NCBI GenBank assembly: GCA_003669575.1
Contig: QWOR01000231.1
Location: 1-9,303 of the forward strand
Reading direction: 5' to 3'
DNA: 9,303 nucleotides
Source of the DNA: Planctomycetota bacterium
Lineage (GTDB): Bacteria; Planctomycetota; Planctomycetia; Planctomycetales; Planctomycetaceae
The notes beneath the pieces are model-generated. The model ran no database searches and had not been told where the DNA came from. It was given only the letters and a program-made list of their open reading frames with translations. Shown piece by piece: positions 1-6,596 of the stretch (the first letter of the stretch is position 1; each line of letters begins with the position of its first letter). The position numbers and the translations under genes were made by a program.

Positions 1-1
1 C

Positions 2-379
2 GAAGAGGGAATTCGCAAGGCGATCGCCGATGCGGAAGACGCCAAGGTGCAAGCCCAGGTCTTCATGAAGGAGCACAAGGGACGCCTCGAAGCGGTTGAG
101 AACCAGGTCAAGGACATCCTCGCGGAAGCTCGCCGCGATGCCGAGCACACCAGACTCGACATCATGAAGCAGGCTGAAGTCGAGGCAGAGGCCACGAAAA
201 ATCGGGCCATTGCCGAGATTAACCGTGCCAAGGATCAGGCGATCGACGAACTGTTCTCGACACTCGCCAGCCAGGTCTCCGCAGCCACCGAACAGGTGGT
301 CGGACGAGCCCTGACCGGTTCTGATCAGGATCGCCTGATTCAGGAAACTGTCGCCCAGTTCGCACGTCAGAAGGCGTAA
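2..379 (+). CDS. atpF: ATP synthase subunit b, C-terminal part (5' end outside window)
   Basis: This is the 3' end of the gene for the peripheral-stalk b subunit of the F-type ATP synthase, which ties the membrane a/c complex to the F1 head through delta. The reading frame is open from base 2, giving 125 residues up to the TAA at 377-379, so the start codon and the N-terminal membrane helix lie upstream. What is visible is a long, charged, alanine-rich helix with a coiled-coil look (many E, K, R, A and Q, few prolines or aromatics). It ends in a stretch of the type ELFSTLASQVSAATEQVVG followed by a final amphipathic helix, typical of the b-subunit dimerisation and delta-binding region. An internal GTG at 47 is not a credible start because the helix runs through it. 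Position directly before atpH and atpA supports the call. It could in principle be a b' paralogue; the missing N-terminus prevents a decision. Confidence 0.9.
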   Translation, partial: EEGIRKAIADAEDAKVQAQVFMKEHKGRLEAVENQVKDILAEARRDAEHTRLDIMKQAEVEAEATKNRAIAEINRAKDQAIDELFSTLASQVSAATEQVVGRALTGSDQDRLIQETVAQFARQKA

Positions 380-399
380 TCATTGCTGGTCCCTCACAA

Positions 400-425
400 A
401 CGGCTCTAGCCGTCCGATTGATCGG
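400..425 (+). repeat. two tandem small hairpins in the atpF-atpH gap
   Basis: The 62-base gap between atpF and atpH contains two adjacent short inverted repeats. The first has arms acggc (400-404) and gccgt (409-413) around a TCTA loop. The second has arms ccga (414-417) and tcgg (422-425) around TTGA. They sit just before the atpH ribosome binding site at 430-433. The stems are only 5 and 4 base pairs, so each alone could be chance. Their tandem position resembles the pair seen between atpD and atpC. Confidence 0.3.
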
Positions 426-441
426 TATCAGGAAACAATCC

Positions 442-1080
442 ATGGCCCATGCTCCAAAAGTCGCTCGACCAAAACACGTACTGGAAGATCCCAGCGCGCG
501 GTCGATCGCCATGGTCTATGCGGTCTCGTTTCTGGATGCTGCGAAGTCGGCGGGCGTCGAGAATCCTCTCGAAGAGCTCGGTGAAGTCCTCGACGCTGTC
601 CATGCACAGCCTGAGTTCTGTGACCTGCTGTCGTCCGCCATTCTGAACCTGGAAACGAAGCAGGGATTGATTGAGCGAACGCTGAAGCCTCGCTGCTCCG
701 AGTTTCTCGGTCACTTCCTGACAGTTCTGGCCAAGCATGATCGGCTGGATCTGCTGAGTACGATTTACGACGAAGCCACTCAGGAATTTGAACGCCGTTC
801 TGGCCAGCAGCGGGTGCTGGTGCGATCGGCAGTCACGTTGTCGTCTGAGCAGCTGGAATCCATCCGGAGCCAGTTGAAGGTTGCTTTGTCAAAAGACCCC
901 ATTGTGATTCCTCAGGTCGAGCCTGCACTGCTCGGGGGTCTCATCATTCAGGTGCAGGACACAATATTCGATGGTTCCGTGGCCACGCGGCTCACGAACT
1001 TGAAACAGCGGTTGCGGGAAAGGTATGTCCATGAAATTCAAAGCGGACGAAATCGCTTCAGTTCTCCAGAAGGAAATTGA
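442..1080 (+). CDS. atpH: ATP synthase subunit delta
   Basis: Delta subunit of F1, which caps the alpha3 beta3 head and binds the peripheral-stalk b subunit (equivalent to mitochondrial OSCP). The product is 212 residues, longer than the roughly 177 of E. coli, with about 25 extra residues at the N-terminus before the first conserved helix (from about ARSIAMVYAVSFLDAA). The C-terminal domain carries the family signature around PALLGGLIIQVQDTIFDGSV, followed by a helix of the LTNLKQRLRERY type. I chose the ATG at 442 because AGGA at 430-433 sits 8 bases upstream; an in-frame TTG at 418 lacks such a site. The last 16 to 18 codons overlap the start of atpA in another frame, so the delta tail (HEIQSGRNRFSSPEGN) is encoded by DNA shared with the alpha N-terminus. 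That tail looks non-conserved and is probably flexible. Translation is likely coupled to atpA. Confidence 0.93.
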   Translation: MAHAPKVARPKHVLEDPSARSIAMVYAVSFLDAAKSAGVENPLEELGEVLDAVHAQPEFCDLLSSAILNLETKQGLIERTLKPRCSEFLGHFLTVLAKHDRLDLLSTIYDEATQEFERRSGQQRVLVRSAVTLSSEQLESIRSQLKVALSKDPIVIPQVEPALLGGLIIQVQDTIFDGSVATRLTNLKQRLRERYVHEIQSGRNRFSSPEGN

Positions 1081-2572
1081 AGACTTTCGCGGACAGATCC
1101 AGACAGCTGAAGTCGGTCGAGTGATCGAAGTCGGTGACGGGATCGCACGCGTAGTCGGCCTCTCGAACGCGATGGCGGGCGAAATGGTCGAGTTCGCGGG
1201 CGGAACTCGCGGACTGTGCTTCAACTTGGAAGAGACCTCCGTCGGGGTCATCATCCTCGGCGACTACCTGAAGATTCAGGAAGGCGACGAGGTTAAGACC
1301 ACCGGAGCACTGCTCTCCGTCCCTGTGGGTGACGCTCTGATCGGCCGTATCGTCGGTCCTCTGGGTAATCCACTCGACGGCAAGGGCCCGATCGTCACCA
1401 GCGAAACCCGCCCTCTGGAGTACACAGCTCCCGGGATCGCCGGTCGTCAGCCCGTGAAGCAGCCGCTCCAGACCGGGATCAAGGCTGTTGACGCCATGAC
1501 CCCTGTGGGTCGTGGTCAGCGCGAACTGATCATTGGTGACCGCAAGACCGGGAAGACCGCTGTCGCGATTGATGCCATCATCAATCAAAAGGGCAGCGAC
1601 GTGATCTGTATCTACGTCGCCTGCGGACAGCGTGCCTCAAACGTGGCTGCGGTCGCGGAAGCTCTGAAGACTGCCGGAGCGATGGACTACACCATCATCG
1701 TGGCTGCGTCGTCGGCCGACCCCGCTCCCCTGCAGTACATCGCTCCGTACGCCGGTGCCGCGATTGCCGAACACTTCATGTACCAGGGCAAGCACACTCT
1801 GGTTGTGTACGACGATCTTTCCAAGCAGGCTGTGGCCTATCGCCAGCTGTCACTGCTGATGCGTCGTCCTCCAGGCCGCGAAGCCTATCCTGGTGACGTG
1901 TTTTACTGCCACAGCCGTCTGCTGGAGCGTGCCGCGAAGCTGAGCGATGAGCTCGGTGGTGGATCGATGACCGCTCTGCCGATCATCGAAACCCTCGAAG
2001 GTGAAGTGTCAGCATACATCCCGACTAACGTGATTTCGATCACCGACGGTCAGATCTACCTCGAGCCGAGCCTGTTCTTCGCTGGCGTTCGTCCCGCCAT
2101 CAACGTCGGTATCTCGGTCTCCCGCGTGGGTGGTAACGCCCAGACGAAGGCCATGAAGAAGGTTGCCGGTTCGCTCCGCCTCGACCTCGCTGCCTTCCGC
2201 GAGCTCGAAGCGTTCGCCCAGATGGGTACCGAACTCGACAAGGCCACGCAGTCCCAGTTGGATCGCGGTAAGCGGATGATCGAGCTGCTCAAGCAGCCGC
2301 AGTACGCTCCTCTGCACTTCGCAGACCAGGTGATCTCGCTGTATGCCGGTACTCGCGGCTACCTCGACCATATTCCTGTGAATCAGGTGGCTGAGGGCGA
2401 GAAGGAACTGCTCCGCTTCATGCGGGAAGAGAAGTCGGAAGTCCGCGACGCCATCATCAAGACAGGCGAACTGGCCAAGGAAACCGAAGATGGTCTCAAG
2501 GCCGCTTTGGAGGCCTTCCGTACCCGGACACAACAGTCCGCTGCCAAGGAACGTGCTGCTGCGGCTGTGTAG
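1031..2572 (+). CDS. atpA: ATP synthase subunit alpha
   Basis: Non-catalytic nucleotide-binding alpha subunit of the F1 head. The product is 513 residues, the same length as the E. coli protein. The N-terminal beta-barrel domain (about 25-95) is followed by the nucleotide-binding domain with Walker A GDRKTGKT at 169-176. Position 172 is K where E. coli has Q. The Walker B strand is HTLVVYDDLSKQAVAYRQ with the Asp near 261. The segment GISVSRVGG places the arginine finger that reaches into the beta catalytic site at R365. The C-terminal helical domain follows. An ATG at 1025 is possible, but the Shine-Dalgarno-like GGGAAAGG (1016-1023) is only 1 base from it and 7 bases from the ATG at 1031, so 1031 is preferred. 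The gene starts inside atpH with a 50-base overlap, and 57 bases separate its end from atpG. Confidence 0.98.
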   Translation: MKFKADEIASVLQKEIEDFRGQIQTAEVGRVIEVGDGIARVVGLSNAMAGEMVEFAGGTRGLCFNLEETSVGVIILGDYLKIQEGDEVKTTGALLSVPVGDALIGRIVGPLGNPLDGKGPIVTSETRPLEYTAPGIAGRQPVKQPLQTGIKAVDAMTPVGRGQRELIIGDRKTGKTAVAIDAIINQKGSDVICIYVACGQRASNVAAVAEALKTAGAMDYTIIVAASSADPAPLQYIAPYAGAAIAEHFMYQGKHTLVVYDDLSKQAVAYRQLSLLMRRPPGREAYPGDVFYCHSRLLERAAKLSDELGGGSMTALPIIETLEGEVSAYIPTNVISITDGQIYLEPSLFFAGVRPAINVGISVSRVGGNAQTKAMKKVAGSLRLDLAAFRELEAFAQMGTELDKATQSQLDRGKRMIELLKQPQYAPLHFADQVISLYAGTRGYLDHIPVNQVAEGEKELLRFMREEKSEVRDAIIKTGELAKETEDGLKAALEAFRTRTQQSAAKERAAAAV

Positions 2573-2629
2573 TTGCACTTTCCGGAATTCTGACGGATCC
2601 ACTGACAGTCGTATTCGAGTCGAACACCA

Positions 2630-3502
2630 ATGGCCAACTCTCGAATCCTCGTGAAACGCCGCAAGGCGGTCCGAAACATCGCTAAGATCACGCGGACGAT
2701 GGAACTCATCGCCACCGCGCGGTTCAAGAAAGCGATGGATCGTGCCACTGAAGCAGCGGCGTACACGAAGAAGATCAACGAGATCGTGGCTGACCTGGCC
2801 GGGGCCAACCTGTCGTTCTCTCATCCGCTGCTGCAGAAGCCAGCGGAAGAGCAGAACGTCGCAGTGCTGGTCCTGACATCGAATCGTGGACTGTGTGGTG
2901 GATTCAACGGCGGACTCCTGCGACTGGCCATGGCCCGTCTGCGGGAGTTCAAGGCCGAAGGCAAGAACATTCGGCTGGAAGTCTCGGGCAAACGCGGCCT
3001 GTCTGCGATGAAGTACGAGAAGATTGCCGTCGACCAGGCGTATACTCAGTTCGAGGACAAGCCGGGATTCGACGAAGTCAACGAGATTGCTTCACGCTTT
3101 GTGGCTGACTTCATCTCGGGCAAGCTGCACCGACTCGACATCGTCTATCAGAAGTTCCAGAACGCCGCCCGTCAGGCTCCCGTCGTTGAGACGATCCTGC
3201 CGATCGGCGACCTGTCTGGAGCAACTGCCAGCGGCAGCAGTGGAATCGAATACGAGTTCCTGCCGAGTGCCTCGCAGATTCTGGAAGAGATTGTGCCGGC
3301 TGCGTTCAAGGCACGGTTCTTCAAGTGCTTCCTAGATGCCGCCGTGGGTGAGCAGATTGCCCGCCGCGTCGCGATGAAGGCCGCTCACGAGAACGCCCAG
3401 GACATGATCAAGTCGATCTCCATGCAATACAACCGGGCTCGTCAGTCACAAATCACGTCGGAACTCAGCGAAATCATCGGCGGAGCCGCTGCTTTGGAAT
3501 AG
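2630..3502 (+). CDS. atpG: ATP synthase subunit gamma
   Basis: Gamma subunit, the rotating central shaft of F1 that links the c-ring to the catalytic head. The product is 290 residues, the normal bacterial length. The N-terminal helix (NSRILVKRRKAVRNIAKITR...) corresponds to the conserved opening of gamma, with the divergent segment TMELIATARFKKA where many bacteria have AMKMVSAAKLRRA. The conserved core motif appears as SNRGLCGGFN at about residues 83-93. The C-terminal helix (ENAQDMIKSISMQYNRARQSQITSELSEIIGGA) is the family signature and forms the coiled coil with the N-terminal helix. No chloroplast-type regulatory insertion is visible. The ATG at 2630 has no clear Shine-Dalgarno sequence, but the homology begins directly there. 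Unlike the other gaps in the operon, the gap to atpD is long (155 bases) and full of repeats. Confidence 0.97.
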   Translation: MANSRILVKRRKAVRNIAKITRTMELIATARFKKAMDRATEAAAYTKKINEIVADLAGANLSFSHPLLQKPAEEQNVAVLVLTSNRGLCGGFNGGLLRLAMARLREFKAEGKNIRLEVSGKRGLSAMKYEKIAVDQAYTQFEDKPGFDEVNEIASRFVADFISGKLHRLDIVYQKFQNAARQAPVVETILPIGDLSGATASGSSGIEYEFLPSASQILEEIVPAAFKARFFKCFLDAAVGEQIARRVAMKAAHENAQDMIKSISMQYNRARQSQITSELSEIIGGAAALE

Positions 3503-3505
3503 CTG

Positions 3506-3639
3506 TCAGCCCTCAGCTGTCAGTTATCAGTCAGATTACACACAACACACTGGAGATTCCCTCAGCCAAGCAGACGACACCATCCCGCCCGAGGCAATGA
3601 TCTCTGGCGGATGGCTGACCTCTGACAGCTGATGGCTAA
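3506..3639 (+). repeat. paired inverted repeat between atpG and atpD (REPIN/MITE-like)
   Basis: Two copies of an 18-base sequence face each other across the atpG-atpD gap: 3506-3523 (tcagccctcagctgtcag) and, on the opposite strand, 3639-3622 (ttagccatcagctgtcag). They match at 16 of 18 positions, including an uninterrupted 10-base core, cagctgtcag. A partial extra copy, agctgtcag, lies at 3501-3509 and overlaps the atpG stop codon. Similarity continues weakly inward. The 98 bases between the arms contain no open frame of note. The arrangement, two inverted units around a short spacer in a non-coding gap, resembles a REPIN or a small non-autonomous element. Only the repeat itself is seen; mobility is inference. 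It could also act as an RNA structure that separates atpG and atpD expression. Confidence 0.6.
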
Positions 3640-3657
3640 TTCACAACGAGGGTTGAG

Positions 3658-5106
3658 ATGGTTACCGCAACAGCTGGCAAAAACGGACGCATCACTCAGA
3701 TCATCGGATCGACGTTTGACGCGGAGTTCAATGAAGGCCAACTGCCTGACATCTACAACGCAGTCACCGTGCGAGCAACGGTGAAGGGAATCTCGATCGA
3801 TGTCACCGGAGAAGTGCAGCAGCACCTCGGTGGCGGCCGTGTCCGCTGCATCGCCCTCGGTACGACTGACGGTATGGTTCGCGGGATGGAAGTCGTCGAC
3901 ACCGGAGCTCCTCTGGCCGTACCAGTCGGTAAGGAAACCCTCGGCCGCGTGTTCAACGTGCTGGGGAATGCGATCGATGGTCGCGGCGAAGTGACCACCG
4001 CTGAAAAGTGGCCGATTCACCGTGCCCCGCCTCGCATGGAAGACTTGTCGTCGAAGACAGAAGTCTTCGAAACCGGGATCAAGGTGATCGACCTGCTGAC
4101 CCCGTTCGTCCGTGGTGGTAAGGCTGGTCTGTTCGGGGGAGCCGGTCTGGGTAAGACCGTTATTCTGACCGAACTGATTGCTCGTATCGCGTCGGCCCAC
4201 GGTGGTTACTCGGTGTTCGCCGGGGTCGGTGAACGTACTCGTGAAGGAAACGACCTCTGGCTCGAAATGCAGGAAGCGGAAATCGGTGACACCGGTCGCA
4301 GCGTTATCGAACAGACCTGCATGGTGTTCGGCCAGATGAACGAGCCGCCAGGTGCCCGTCTCCGCGTCGCTCTGACTGCTCTGACCATGGCCGAATGGTT
4401 CCGCGATACCACTGGGGCCGACACGCTGTTGTTCGTCGACAACATCTTCCGTTTCTCCCAGGCCGGTTCGGAAGTGTCCGCACTTCTCGGTCGTATGCCC
4501 TCCGCCGTGGGTTACCAGCCCACGCTAGCCAACGAACTTGGTCAGCTGCAAGAGCGAATCACCTCGACGAATCGCGGGGCCATCACGTCGGTGCAGGCTG
4601 TGTACGTGCCCGCCGACGACCCAACCGACCCCGCTCCGGCCACGGCGTTCAGCCACTTGGACGCGTTCATTTACCTCGAACGTAAGATCGCGGAAAAGGG
4701 TCTGTTCCCCGCCATCGATCCGCTCGCTTCGTCGAGCCGAATCCTTGACCCGCAGATCGTCGGTGAGCGTCACTATGCAGTCGCCCGCCGCGTGCAGCAA
4801 ACCCTTCAGCGTTATCGCGAGCTGCAGGACATCATCGCGATTCTCGGTGTGGACGAACTCGCCGAAGCTGACAAGCTTGTCGTGCATCGTGCCCGTCGTA
4901 TCGAACGCTTCCTGTCCCAGCCGTTCCTCGTGGCCGAACCGTTCACCGGCAAGAAGGGTAAGATCACCCCTCTCGCCGACACCATCCGCAGCTTCGAAGA
5001 ACTCTGCGACGGCAAGTGGGACCACCTGCCTGAAGGTGCCTTCACTTACGTCGGTGCGATCGAAGAAGCGGATGAGCAAGCCAAGAAAATGGCAGCAGCT
5101 GGCTGA
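3658..5106 (+). CDS. atpD: ATP synthase subunit beta (catalytic)
   Basis: Catalytic beta subunit of F1, which makes or hydrolyses ATP at the alpha/beta interfaces. The product is 482 residues. The N-terminal beta-barrel (about 8-85) leads to the nucleotide domain. Walker A is GGAGLGKT at 160-167, with K166 the phosphate-binding lysine; most bacteria have V where this has L. The catalytic glutamate lies in GERTREGND (E192, next to R193). Walker B is DTLLFVDNIFRF with D261. The C-terminal domain has the lever motif as DELAEAD (399-405) in place of the common DELSEED, so two positions are alanine. The ATG at 3658 is preceded by GAGGG at 3648-3652 with 5 bases of spacing, and the homology starts soon after. 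A 67-base gap with two hairpins separates it from atpC. Confidence 0.98.
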   Translation: MVTATAGKNGRITQIIGSTFDAEFNEGQLPDIYNAVTVRATVKGISIDVTGEVQQHLGGGRVRCIALGTTDGMVRGMEVVDTGAPLAVPVGKETLGRVFNVLGNAIDGRGEVTTAEKWPIHRAPPRMEDLSSKTEVFETGIKVIDLLTPFVRGGKAGLFGGAGLGKTVILTELIARIASAHGGYSVFAGVGERTREGNDLWLEMQEAEIGDTGRSVIEQTCMVFGQMNEPPGARLRVALTALTMAEWFRDTTGADTLLFVDNIFRFSQAGSEVSALLGRMPSAVGYQPTLANELGQLQERITSTNRGAITSVQAVYVPADDPTDPAPATAFSHLDAFIYLERKIAEKGLFPAIDPLASSSRILDPQIVGERHYAVARRVQQTLQRYRELQDIIAILGVDELAEADKLVVHRARRIERFLSQPFLVAEPFTGKKGKITPLADTIRSFEELCDGKWDHLPEGAFTYVGAIEEADEQAKKMAAAG

Positions 5107-5108
5107 TT

Positions 5109-5156
5109 CAGAGCTGCGAGTCGCAGTTCTGCTTTGAGATGAGTCCACCCGGACTC
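5109..5156 (+). repeat. two tandem hairpins in the atpD-atpC gap
   Basis: Three bases after the atpD stop lies a 10-base-pair stem (5109-5118 with 5122-5131, one G-U pair, three-base loop AGT). Ten bases further on, a second perfect 6-base-pair stem has arms gagtcc (5141-5146) and ggactc (5151-5156) with a four-base loop. It ends 6 bases before the atpC ribosome binding site at 5163-5166. The first stem is followed only by CTTTG, too few T residues for a good terminator. The pair may instead stabilise the atpD transcript end or lower epsilon translation relative to beta. That role is inference; the stems are seen. Confidence 0.5.
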
Positions 5157-5173
5157 CGATGTGAGGATTTGGA

Positions 5174-5575
5174 ATGATCGCTGCCACCGAACTTCGACTT
5201 GTGCTGGTCACGCCAGAAACAACTCTGCTGGATCAGAGCGTCCGCTCGATCAAGTTGCCGCTGTTCGATGGTTCGATGGGCGTGTTGCCTGGCCGGGCTC
5301 CGGTTGTCGGTCGTTTGGGACGCGGCGAGTTGAAGTTCGAAACCAGCGAAGGTTCCAAGAGCTACTTCATCGATGGCGGCTTCATTCAGATCAAGGGATC
5401 TGTGGTGACCTTGTTGACCAACCGAGCCGTGGGGGCCGCCGATATTGATGCAGCAACTGCCCAGCGGGCTCTCGATGCTGCCAAGGCGCTGCCTGCGACG
5501 ACGGATGAGCAGTACTCCACCAAGACGGCTGCCGATGATGCGGCCCGCAGCATGTTGCGGATGAAGCGAATCTAG
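5174..5575 (+). CDS. atpC: ATP synthase subunit epsilon
   Basis: Epsilon subunit of F1, which sits at the foot of the gamma shaft, contacts the c-ring and can inhibit ATP hydrolysis. The product is 133 residues, a normal length. The N-terminal beta-sandwich domain is clear: LRLVLVTPETTLLDQ, then LPLFDGSMGVLPGRAPVVGRLGRGEL, then YFIDGGFIQIKGSVVTLLTNRAV. A C-terminal helical hairpin of about 45 alanine-rich residues (AATAQRALDAAKAL... to SMLRMKRI) follows, so the gene is not the truncated form that lacks this inhibitory domain. The ATG at 5174 has GAGG at 5163-5166 with 7 bases of spacing. It is the last gene of the operon and is followed 30 bases later by an intrinsic terminator. Confidence 0.95.
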   Translation: MIAATELRLVLVTPETTLLDQSVRSIKLPLFDGSMGVLPGRAPVVGRLGRGELKFETSEGSKSYFIDGGFIQIKGSVVTLLTNRAVGAADIDAATAQRALDAAKALPATTDEQYSTKTAADDAARSMLRMKRI

Positions 5576-5605
5576 TCGAGTCGGTTCCGCCTCTCGATTT
5601 CTCAC

Positions 5606-5644
5606 AACACGCTCGGCTGAACTTCACCCGAGCGTGTTTCTTTT
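5606..5644 (+). terminator. intrinsic terminator of the ATP synthase operon
   Basis: A perfect 11-base-pair stem (5606-5616 aacacgctcgg with 5628-5638 ccgagcgtgtt) encloses an 11-base loop and runs into a T-rich tail (tttctttt, 5637-5644). It lies 30 bases after the atpC stop and before the 3' end of the converging thermonuclease gene. In the minus direction no T tract follows the stem, so it should act mainly on the ATP synthase transcript. Confidence 0.9.
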
Positions 5645-5662
5645 CATACGGAGAGGAATGCA

Positions 5663-6226
5663 TTATCGCGGGGCCGACTGGCGTGCCTTCCACTCGGGGA
5701 GTGACCAGATTCCGATTCCAAGTCGTTGAGCCTCCCGCTCCGCCTCCAAAAACATCCGGCGGCGATCGCTGCGAATCGGAAAGGTCACGATGGCCGGGCT
5801 CATCCCCTGCTGGATCAATTCGCGATTCAGCATCCGCCCATCCGGCAAGTAAACATATGCCAGCACACGACGGTAGTTGTCCAACCGTTCGCGATCGTAC
5901 TCCAGGATCACCGATCCTTTGTCAATCAATGATTGCGTGAATGCGTACGCCTCGGGCCCTAGGGGCTCGGCCTCTCGATCAGGATGCTTGGTTTCCGGGG
6001 TGTTCACCCCCAGCAGTCGAACGCGGTGCCCATCTTCGAGCAACAGCGTATCGCCATCAACCACACGCACCACGGACACCGGCTGCCCGGCTGGCGGAAG
6101 CAGGCTCACGATACGTGTCGTGGCTACACGCCAGGCGACCAGTGCCGACGCCACGACAGCCAAAACGAACGCCGCAGAGGGCCAACGCCGTTTGACTCGA
6201 GATCTGCGGAGCGAGAAGACGGCCAT
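5663..6226 (-). CDS. membrane-anchored staphylococcal-type thermonuclease (SNase domain)
   Basis: Predicted calcium-dependent nuclease of the SNase family (micrococcal nuclease fold), which cuts DNA and RNA. The product is 187 residues. A basic N-terminus (RRSRVKRR) is followed by one hydrophobic segment at about 16-33, which reads as a signal anchor and would place the enzyme outside the cytoplasmic membrane or in the periplasm. The SNase domain spans about 50-175. Residues equivalent to the staphylococcal catalytic set are visible: D59 (D21) in DGDT, R70 (R35), E78 (E43) in NTPE, and R120 (R87) in DNYRR. The calcium-ligand Asp40 is Asn (N75), a change I believe occurs in other family members. 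The C-terminal GIGIWSLPEW matches the family's end. The ATG at 6226 has only a weak GGGA upstream. It converges on the ATP synthase operon and lies 67 bases after the CxxC protein gene. Likely roles are nutrient DNA degradation or defence against free DNA, both inferred. Confidence 0.88.
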   Translation of the reverse strand: MAVFSLRRSRVKRRWPSAAFVLAVVASALVAWRVATTRIVSLLPPAGQPVSVVRVVDGDTLLLEDGHRVRLLGVNTPETKHPDREAEPLGPEAYAFTQSLIDKGSVILEYDRERLDNYRRVLAYVYLPDGRMLNRELIQQGMSPAIVTFPIRSDRRRMFLEAEREAQRLGIGIWSLPEWKARQSAPR

Positions 6227-6293
6227 GTTCCCAGCTCGCTCCGTAATTCAGACTGCGGCAATTCAGACCTGGCGGCCCCGGATCCTCTTCTGA

Positions 6294-6596
6294 TCAGTTC
6301 GGGCTGATGTTAAACCGCTTATGCGTGTCACGGGACAATGGGTCCTTCTCGAAGCGACGGGTGCATCCCGTACACAGATCAAGCTTCACTGATTTGGTGA
6401 TTGGCTCGGGCAACTTGAACTCGACCGTGGAATCCATCAGCGAGATTTCATCCGCGATCTGCTGAAGGTTGTCCTGGTCGAGGTCAGCTGTCGTCAGTTG
6501 TGCCTCTGTATCGGACACACGACGGATCTCGATTTGAATCGCATACCGTTGTCCGCTGATCACGCGCCCGCACTGGTCGCATGTGTATTGAATCAT
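6294..6596 (-). CDS. hypothetical protein with two CxxC pairs (probable zinc-binding)
   Basis: I do not recognise a named family. The product is 100 residues, soluble, with no signal peptide or membrane segment. It opens with MIQYTCDQCGR and has a second pair near the C-terminus in LDLCTGCTRRF, so the cysteines are at 6, 9, 75 and 78. Two CxxC knuckles this far apart can together bind one zinc ion, as in zinc-ribbon or treble-clef folds. The middle (about 15-70) holds a beta-rich strand (YAIQIEIRR), an acidic segment (TADLDQDNLQQIADEIS) and a second strand (STVEFKLPEP). The tail is basic and polar. The ATG at 6596 has AGGA about 9 bases upstream. The gene lies 67 bases before the thermonuclease gene on the same strand and may share its transcript. 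A role as a small metal-binding or nucleic-acid-binding adaptor is possible, but nothing in the sequence fixes it. Confidence 0.8.
   Translation of the reverse strand: MIQYTCDQCGRVISGQRYAIQIEIRRVSDTEAQLTTADLDQDNLQQIADEISLMDSTVEFKLPEPITKSVKLDLCTGCTRRFEKDPLSRDTHKRFNISPN

Noticed and set aside
1058..1588. Minus-strand open frame of 176 codons opposite the first third of atpA
   Set aside because: Antisense to a certain gene, with no recognisable domain.
2009..2824. Long minus-strand open frame (271 codons) opposite atpA and atpG
   Set aside because: It is antisense to two clear genes and crosses their gap; such frames are common opposite GC-rich coding DNA with strong third-position bias.
3524..3657. 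A separate promoter for atpD in the atpG-atpD gap
   Set aside because: I could not find a -35 and -10 pair with acceptable spacing; the gap is better described by its repeats.
4525..5211. Minus-strand open frame (228 codons) opposite atpD and the start of atpC
   Set aside because: Antisense shadow of the beta-subunit gene; no motif or start signal supports it.
5606..5644. Bidirectional terminator serving the thermonuclease gene too
   Set aside because: The stem is symmetrical but no T tract follows it on the minus strand, so only the plus-strand function is claimed.
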